The position numbers and the translations under genes are program-made. DNA of 12,524 nt from Providencia sneebia DSM 19967 (GTDB taxonomy: Bacteria; Pseudomonadota; Gammaproteobacteria; Enterobacterales; Enterobacteriaceae). Position 1 is the first letter of the stretch. Each line of letters begins with the position of its first letter. Positions 7,999-12,524 of the stretch are shown here, piece by piece. The stretch lies in contig NZ_CM001773.1 of the NCBI RefSeq assembly GCF_000314895.2, forward strand, positions 3,406,889 to 3,419,412, read 5' to 3'. The notes beneath the pieces were generated by a model that ran no database searches, was not told the origin of the DNA, and was given only the letters and a program-made list of their open reading frames with translations.

Positions 7999-8047
7999 TA
8001 CCTTTATCTCCTAATTATTCAATTTTTATACTTTAATCCTTATTTAC

Positions 8048-8056
8048 ATCATAGCA
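8048..8056 (-). promoter_or_regulatory. possible nlpE promoter (extended -10)
   Basis: On the minus strand TGCTATGAT is an extended -10 (TGn then TATGAT, 5 of 6), about 50 bases before the nlpE start. The -35 is poor (ATAGCA at 17 bp). A perfect 7-bp inverted repeat (ATAGCAT at 8051-8057, ATGCTAT at 8070-8076) overlaps the element and may be an operator. Confidence 0.35.
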
Positions 8057-8295
8057 TCTCATATAAATCATGCTATTGCGATGATGACATTTAAGAATTG
8101 ACTGATGTCTCTTCGGCTGCCATTATCAATCAAATTTAGGTCTAAATTTATAGTATTTATATACTGTTACAGTAATGTTTATCAAAAATAAGTACAAACA
8201 CTTATTTATATCATTCGTAAAAATTTTTCATAAGAACTATTGTGCATGCTAAATGATTTTGTGTATAACACAGATTATTGTTCTTAAAATTACTG

Positions 8296-8304
8296 TGCTA
8301 TCAT
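8296..8304 (+). promoter_or_regulatory. possible rof promoter (extended -10)
   Basis: TGCTATCAT is an extended -10 (TGn then TATCAT, 5 of 6), giving a start near 8311 and a leader of about 68 bases. TTATTG at 8275-8280 could act as a weak -35 at 18 bp. An alternative upstream promoter is TTGTGC (8240-8245), 18 bp, TATAAC (8264-8269). Confidence 0.4.
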
Positions 8305-8340
8305 CCAATGAAGCACATGATGCTTGGTAATAATAGTCAA

Positions 8341-8369
8341 GGCGGCAATAACCGCCACTAACATAGTGG
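8341..8369 (+). promoter_or_regulatory. two overlapping hairpins in the rof leader
   Basis: GGCGG (8341-8345) pairs with CCGCC (8352-8356), and CCACTA (8355-8360) pairs with TAGTGG (8364-8369). They share the two C at 8355-8356, so the full-length stems are mutually exclusive. The second stem ends directly before the GAGGG ribosome site (8371-8375) of rof. Regulation is inferred from geometry only. Confidence 0.45.
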
Positions 8370-8378
8370 TGAGGGAAT

Positions 8379-8642
8379 ATGTCTACAGATACTGAATATC
8401 AACCTATCAATTGTGATGATTATGAATATCTTGAGCTCGCCTGCCAACGTGAGTTGAAATTAGAAATTCAACTTTATGGCGGTGAGATTGTTGAAGGGAA
8501 AGCCAGTGACTTACTCTTACGGAAGAAAGTAGAGTACTTGATTTTAGAGACTCTCGATGGGACAAAAGAGTTAAGATTGGATTATATCGTAACCTTCAGT
8601 CATCCTGAAATCGGCACTATTGTTGTCGATCTCTCTCACTAG
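8379..8642 (+). CDS. rof: Rho-binding antiterminator Rof (YaeO)
   Basis: Small acidic cytoplasmic protein that binds the primary RNA-binding domain of Rho and blocks Rho-dependent termination. The 87 residues follow E. coli Rof (84 aa): the N-terminal YQPINCDDYEYLELACQ block is nearly identical, KASDLLLRKKVEYL matches the Sm-like beta-barrel core, and ELRLDYIVTFSHPEIGTIVV closes the fold. The first ATG gives the family N terminus MSTDTEYQPINC and has GAGGG four bases upstream. In E. coli it is paired with yaeP; here yaeP is absent and rof stands alone, convergent with tilS. Confidence 0.95.
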   Translation: MSTDTEYQPINCDDYEYLELACQRELKLEIQLYGGEIVEGKASDLLLRKKVEYLILETLDGTKELRLDYIVTFSHPEIGTIVVDLSH

Positions 8643-8670
8643 AACTCATCCAAGACGAGTTATTCTCTGC

Positions 8671-8702
8671 GCCCCTTATGATAAATCACAGTCTTAAGGG
8701 GC
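8671..8702 (+). terminator. probable terminator of rof
   Basis: GCCCCTTA (8671-8678) pairs perfectly with TAAGGGGC (8695-8702) around a 16-base loop, 28 bases after the rof stop. The trailing sequence TTCTAATT is only modestly T-rich, so strength is uncertain. It lies just beyond the tilS stop on the other strand and could also protect the end of that mRNA. Confidence 0.6.
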
Positions 8703-8711
8703 TTCTAATTA

Positions 8712-10067
8712 CTACGACTTCACGCTTTGATACTCATCATTTTTCACCCAATGGTAGGCAACGCCTGGCGAGTCCACATTCACCAAACCTTCTGGTGTAA
8801 TAAAACACCCCACAGCAGTAATTAATTTATCATTATAATATATCAGTGGCGTTCTTTCGCGCATCCAAGGTGATACACCTAACTCTTGCCAGATTTTTTT
8901 GCTACTGCGGGAGTGTTGCCGCCCAACAATATTGAATGTTCCTTGTAATCCAAAGCGTACAGTCACTTTTTCATTTTGCTCAGGAGGCCGTATTTGCCCT
9001 TCTCCTTCCATGACTTCAATTAGACCTAAAGATTCAGGCAATACAAAAGATTGTGGGTAATGCCATTCGAATTGTTGACCAAATAAACGATTAATCCGGC
9101 GAACGATCCACAATGCACCTTGATAACGCCGAATATCAACATGACCTAATTGACAAATAGGTTCCGCATCTTGCCTTGCGAGAGCAACTTCACACCAAAT
9201 TCGCTCAAGTTGATTAAATGGAGGCATTGGCAGTTGATGTAAGCCAACCCAACGGCGTAATAAAGCATTGCGCTTTTCTCGAGAGCAATCCTGTAAGCCA
9301 TCTATATATAATCCGCCGTGATAATCAACAATTTCATCTAATACATCTTGCAATAATTCATCAAGTAAAGATTCTTGCTCAGCACAGAGTGATGCACTAC
9401 GTGAAACTGCATTTGTAAAGTGAGGCCAGCGTTCTGTGAGCATCGGCATAACATGTAATCGTAAAAAATTACGATCATACCGATCGTCCTGATTACTATC
9501 ATCTTCAACCCAACTCAACTGGTATTCTTGCGCGTAAATTTCTAATGCATGACGGGAGATTGATAATAGCGGTCGTAATAACCAAGTTTGAACATTATCC
9601 GCAACAAACTCAATGCGCTCCGGCATTGAAGAAAGTCCCGCAGGACCACTTCCTCTTTTCAATGCCAGCATAAAAGTTTCAGCTTGATCATCTAAATGTT
9701 GTGCGGTCAAAAGCGCTTCATCAGAGTCAAGTTCATGACGATAAGCTTGATATCGAGCTGATCGAGCAGCTGCTTCAATGCCCTTATCCGTCGGATCAAC
9801 AGTAACATGACAGCAAATAAACGGAATTTCCCATTTATTGCAAAGTTCTCGGCAATGCGCTTCCCATGAATCAGCTTTTGTATTTAATCCATGATGAATA
9901 TGGATCGCTCGAATTTGTAGCTGTGGCCGCTGATATTTTTTTATTTGATAAAGTGAGTGCAATAGTACCGTTGAATCTACACCACCACTAAAACCAATTA
10001 ATACTTTTGTGAAGTCACCTATTTTATTAAGCACATGTTCAATAATAACTTGTGATTGCTTAGTCAT
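8712..10067 (-). CDS. tilS: tRNA(Ile)-lysidine synthetase TilS
   Basis: Essential enzyme that uses ATP and lysine to convert C34 of the tRNA-Ile CAU anticodon to lysidine, changing its identity from Met to Ile. Of 451 residues (E. coli 432), the N-terminal PP-loop ATPase domain (about 20-205) shows the signature SGGVDS (27-32), HHGLN (59-63), AQHLDDQAET (122-131) and the WVEDDSNQ...YDRNFLR block (186-203). The middle domain (about 255-325) and the C-terminal domain with GRQHSRSSKKIWQELGVSPW (382-401) match family order and bind tRNA. AAGG about seven bases before the ATG is the ribosome site. A terminator separates it from accA, so it needs its own promoter in the ~85 bases upstream; I could not fix one. 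Confidence 0.97.
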   Translation of the reverse strand: MTKQSQVIIEHVLNKIGDFTKVLIGFSGGVDSTVLLHSLYQIKKYQRPQLQIRAIHIHHGLNTKADSWEAHCRELCNKWEIPFICCHVTVDPTDKGIEAAARSARYQAYRHELDSDEALLTAQHLDDQAETFMLALKRGSGPAGLSSMPERIEFVADNVQTWLLRPLLSISRHALEIYAQEYQLSWVEDDSNQDDRYDRNFLRLHVMPMLTERWPHFTNAVSRSASLCAEQESLLDELLQDVLDEIVDYHGGLYIDGLQDCSREKRNALLRRWVGLHQLPMPPFNQLERIWCEVALARQDAEPICQLGHVDIRRYQGALWIVRRINRLFGQQFEWHYPQSFVLPESLGLIEVMEGEGQIRPPEQNEKVTVRFGLQGTFNIVGRQHSRSSKKIWQELGVSPWMRERTPLIYYNDKLITAVGCFITPEGLVNVDSPGVAYHWVKNDEYQSVKS

Positions 10068-10151
10068 CTATTTGCCTTTGTTCATTGTTACTATTTTGAC
10101 TATGACAAACAATATGATAGTCCTAATGGCAAGCATATTCTTGTAACTCAT

Positions 10152-10186
10152 AAAAAACGGGAGCAAGTAAAAAACCAGCTCCCGTT
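10152..10186 (-). terminator. rho-independent terminator of dnaE-accA
   Basis: Read on the minus strand, a perfect 9-bp stem AACGGGAGC/GCTCCCGTT (10178-10186 with 10156-10164) is followed by six T (10152-10157, partly within the foot of the stem). It lies 24 bases after the accA stop and ends that transcript before tilS. Confidence 0.92.
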
Positions 10187-10209
10187 CTTAAATAAGCTAT
10201 AACTAAAAA

Positions 10210-11169
10210 TTAGCAGTAACCATATTCCATCAATCGTTGATAACGGCGATTTTTTAGCGCATCTTCATCAAATTCCATTAGCTCATTTAAATCTTCGCTA
10301 AGGCGGGTTTTCAAAGATTGTGCTATTTCATCATAATTACGATGAGCACCGCCCAAAGGTTCTGACACAATATTATCAATCAATTTCAACTCTTTAAGGC
10401 GAGGAGCTGTAATCCCCATTGCTTCAGCGGCTAAAGGTGCTTTATCTGCACTCTTCCACAAAATAGAAGCACAGCCTTCTGGTGAAATAACGGAATAAGT
10501 GCTGTATTGCAGCATGTTGACTTTATCGCCAACACCAATGGCTAATGCACCACCTGAACCACCTTCACCAATAACAGTACAAATAACCGGAACGGATAAA
10601 CGGGACATTTCACGTAAATTGCGTGCAATGGCTTCTGATTGACCACGTTCTTCAGCACCAACACCTGGATATGCGCCTGGAGTATCGATGAATGTAATAA
10701 TAGGCAAATTAAAACGTTCAGCTAATTCCATCAATCGTAAAGCTTTACGATAACCTTCTGGTGCAGGCATACCAAAGTTACGGCGAATTTTCTCTTTAGT
10801 TTCGCGGCCTTTTTGATGGCCAATAACCATAACAGGTTGGCCCTCTAAACGCGCGATTCCACCAACAATAGCTTTATCATCCGCATAAGCACGATCTCCA
10901 GCTAATTCCTGAAAATCAGTAAAAATACGAGGAATATAATCTAATGTATATGGTCGACGTGGGTGACGAGCGAGTTTAGCAATTTGCCATGCCCCCAGAT
11001 CAGAGAAAATCTTACGTGTTAGTTCAACACTTTTTTCACGTAAACGAGCAACCTCTTCATCTAGGTTGACTTCTAAATTGTTATCTTGACGACTAACTGC
11101 GGTCAGCGAATCAATTTTCGCTTCTAATTCAGCAATTGGCTGTTCAAAATCAAGAAAATCCAGACTCAT
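10210..11169 (-). CDS. accA: acetyl-CoA carboxylase carboxyltransferase subunit alpha
   Basis: Alpha subunit of the AccA2-AccD2 carboxyltransferase, which moves the carboxyl group from biotinyl-AccB to acetyl-CoA to give malonyl-CoA for fatty acid synthesis. Length 319 equals E. coli AccA. The N-terminal helical region (about 10-55) precedes the crotonase-type core. Typical stretches are [11 protein letters not shown] (69-79), ELAGDR (88-93), [13 protein letters not shown] (158-170) and the glycine-rich [12 protein letters not shown] (201-212), which forms the oxyanion hole region. The C terminus [12 protein letters not shown] ends in Cys where E. coli ends in Ala. AGGA five bases before the ATG is the ribosome site. 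It follows dnaE by 12 bases and is surely cotranscribed with it. Confidence 0.98.
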   Translation of the reverse strand: MSLDFLDFEQPIAELEAKIDSLTAVSRQDNNLEVNLDEEVARLREKSVELTRKIFSDLGAWQIAKLARHPRRPYTLDYIPRIFTDFQELAGDRAYADDKAIVGGIARLEGQPVMVIGHQKGRETKEKIRRNFGMPAPEGYRKALRLMELAERFNLPIITFIDTPGAYPGVGAEERGQSEAIARNLREMSRLSVPVICTVIGEGGSGGALAIGVGDKVNMLQYSTYSVISPEGCASILWKSADKAPLAAEAMGITAPRLKELKLIDNIVSEPLGGAHRNYDEIAQSLKTRLSEDLNELMEFDEDALKNRRYQRLMEYGYC

Positions 11170-11181
11170 AATATTCCTATT

Positions 11182-12524
11182 TTAGTCAAATTCTAATTCT
11201 ACCTGCTCATTACCCAGCAGAGTTCGCAGAGAATTCAGAAGAGCATCAACGGGTGTTACACGCCAAATAACGCCAAATTTAAGTTTGGCTCTAGCATCAT
11301 CCTTCTGATAATACAAATGAACCGGGATCGTCCCTGAACGATAGGGTTCAAGAGCACTGCGAAGTCGGTTCAGTAATTGATCATTAATTTGTTTGTCTGA
11401 CAGTGAAATTGCAAGCCCTCGAGCATATTTTTCTCTGGCTTCACTAATATCCATGAGCTCTCGCACTGTCATTTTATTACCACCATTGAAATCATCAAAG
11501 CTGACCTGACCGGTGGCAATAAGGATACTGTCTTTTTCCAACAAATGTTGGTATTTATCTAGCGCATCTGAAAATAACATAATATCCAGACGACCGGAAC
11601 GATCATCAAGCGTACAAATCCCAATGCGATTTCCACGTTTCGTCGTAATGACTTTTGATGAAAGCACTAAACCTACCACAGTTGTCACTTGACCACGAGG
11701 GGTTGGGTTCACATCTTTTAATCTCAAGCCATTAGTATAGCGTTCAATCTCATTTAAGTATCGAGTTATTGGGTGCCCTGTTAAATAGAGCCCTAATGTC
11801 TCCCTTTCACCATCTAAAACAACTTGTTCTGGCCATTCGGGAATGCTTGCATAAGAACTTTCAACTTGTTCTGGCGCTTCAGCCAGTACACCAAACATAT
11901 CTGTTTGCCCAATAGCTTCCGCTTTTGCATGCTGATCTGCTGCTTTTAATGCATCTTCAAGAGAAGACATTAAAGCGGCACGGTGGGGACCTAAATGATC
12001 AAACGCACCCGCCATGATCAATTTTTCCATCACACGGCGATTTATTTTCTTTATATCAACACGAGCACAGAGATCAAAAATCTCTTTAAAAATACCACCT
12101 TTCTGCCGCGCTTCAATAATCGCTTCGATCGGCCCTTCACCAACACCTTTAATTGCACCAATACCATACACAATTTCACCTTCATCATTAACATGAAAAT
12201 GGTATAGGCCACTATTAATATCTGGTGGTAAAACCTTAAGCCCCATCCGCCAACATTCATCGACAAGGCCAACGACTTTTTCCGTATTATCCATATCCGC
12301 AGTCATTACGGCCGCCATGAATTCAGCAGGATAATGCGCTTTAAGCCATAATGTTTGATAAGAAACTAATGCATAGGCCGCTGAGTGAGACTTGTTAAAT
12401 CCGTAACCGGCAAATTTCTCCACCAAGTCAAAGATTTTCATTGATAGCTCACCATCAACGCCATTTTTAATCGCACCGTCTTTAAAAACAGAGCGCTGCT
12501 TAGCCATCTCTTCAGGTTTCTTTT
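11182..12524 (-). CDS. dnaE: DNA polymerase III subunit alpha, C-terminal part (partial at window edge)
   Basis: Replicative polymerase catalytic subunit; the window holds about the last 446 residues of ~1160. The frame stays open to the right edge ([10 protein letters not shown] is readable), so the internal ATG at 12507 is not the start. Counting from that Met, 20-125 is the end of the fingers region ([16 protein letters not shown] at 36-51), 145-175 holds the helix-hairpin-helix [23 protein letters not shown] (201-205) is the internal beta-clamp binding motif (QADMF in E. coli), 270-350 is the OB fold ([21 protein letters not shown]), and the last ~90 residues form the tau-binding end, with EQVELEFD as in E. 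coli. The PHP and palm domains lie outside. accA follows 12 bases downstream. Confidence 0.98.
   Translation of the reverse strand, partial: KKPEEMAKQRSVFKDGAIKNGVDGELSMKIFDLVEKFAGYGFNKSHSAAYALVSYQTLWLKAHYPAEFMAAVMTADMDNTEKVVGLVDECWRMGLKVLPPDINSGLYHFHVNDEGEIVYGIGAIKGVGEGPIEAIIEARQKGGIFKEIFDLCARVDIKKINRRVMEKLIMAGAFDHLGPHRAALMSSLEDALKAADQHAKAEAIGQTDMFGVLAEAPEQVESSYASIPEWPEQVVLDGERETLGLYLTGHPITRYLNEIERYTNGLRLKDVNPTPRGQVTTVVGLVLSSKVITTKRGNRIGICTLDDRSGRLDIMLFSDALDKYQHLLEKDSILIATGQVSFDDFNGGNKMTVRELMDISEAREKYARGLAISLSDKQINDQLLNRLRSALEPYRSGTIPVHLYYQKDDARAKLKFGVIWRVTPVDALLNSLRTLLGNEQVELEFD

Larger units (their letters stand above)
7999..8378. other. gene-free divergent regulatory region between nlpE and rof
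   Basis: These 380 bases are very AT-rich and contain no reading frame with the composition of a gene. They must hold the nlpE promoter (left, minus strand) and the rof promoter (right, plus strand). Several perfect inverted repeats crowd the middle: 8132-8149 (8+2+8), 8152-8165, 8162-8174, 8186-8207 (8+6+8) and 8260-8272. In E. coli this interval holds yaeP, yaeQ and arfB; no remnant of them is recognisable here. Confidence 0.8.

Noticed and set aside
8162..8174. CTG...CAG palindrome considered as a LexA (SOS) box
   Set aside because: The arms are separated by 3 bases, whereas a LexA box needs 10 between CTG and CAG.
8260..8272. TGTGT-ATA-ACACA considered as a CRP site
   Set aside because: CRP sites need TGTGA and TCACA half-sites with a 6-base spacer. 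The spacing and half-sites do not fit.
11995..12272. Short frames on both strands inside dnaE
   Set aside because: They are shadow frames of a strongly conserved coding sequence, with no ribosome site or recognisable product.

Overview
The window is ordinary core chromosome of a gamma-proteobacterium in the Enterobacterales, most likely Providencia (Morganellaceae). Three things point there: low GC with AT-rich intergenic DNA; a 16S rRNA 5' region whose variable stretches (about positions 95-300) read like Providencia as I remember it; and proteins that follow their E. coli orthologues closely at nearly the same lengths. The gene order is the E. coli rrnH-to-dnaE neighbourhood in compact form. 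Genus is an inference from memory, not from a search.

Layout. Positions 1-339 hold the 5' end of a 16S rRNA gene on the minus strand, cut by the window edge. Its leader with boxA (to about 567) and two strong tandem promoters follow, P2 at 574-602 and P1 at 752-804. gmhB (LPS heptose phosphatase) reads toward the rRNA operon just upstream of P1. Divergent from gmhB is the methionine ABC importer operon metN-metI-metQ. Its promoter at 1480-1508 has MetJ-type met boxes filling the -35/-10 spacer, and it ends in a strong terminator at 4154-4188. Next on the plus strand come rcsF (outer-membrane stress sensor lipoprotein), trmO (tRNA m6t6A37 methyltransferase) and proS (prolyl-tRNA synthetase). 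proS converges with nlpE (envelope lipoprotein) across a shared bidirectional terminator at 7253-7294.

A 380-bp gene-free, AT-rich region rich in inverted repeats separates nlpE from the divergent small gene rof (Rho inhibitor). rof converges with tilS (tRNA-Ile lysidine synthetase). Upstream of tilS is a strong minus-strand terminator, then accA, which lies 12 bp downstream of dnaE. The dnaE gene runs off the right edge, and only the last ~446 codons are present.

How the genes relate. Two themes recur: tRNA and translation supply (16S, trmO, proS, tilS), and envelope stress sensing by lipoproteins (rcsF for Rcs, nlpE for Cpx), alongside LPS (gmhB), fatty acid (accA) and methionine supply. 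They are neighbours by conserved synteny, not one pathway. Relative to E. coli, ldcC and yaeR are absent between accA and tilS, and yaeP, yaeQ and arfB are absent between rof and nlpE.

I found no mobile element, CRISPR array, phage gene, toxin-antitoxin or defence system. The most unexpected feature is a cluster of about 16 substitutions in the first ~90 bases of the 16S gene, at positions that are normally nearly invariant. It looks more like a damaged contig end than biology. The other points of interest are regulatory: the met-box promoter, the palindrome cluster between nlpE and rof, and the overlapping hairpins in front of rof.
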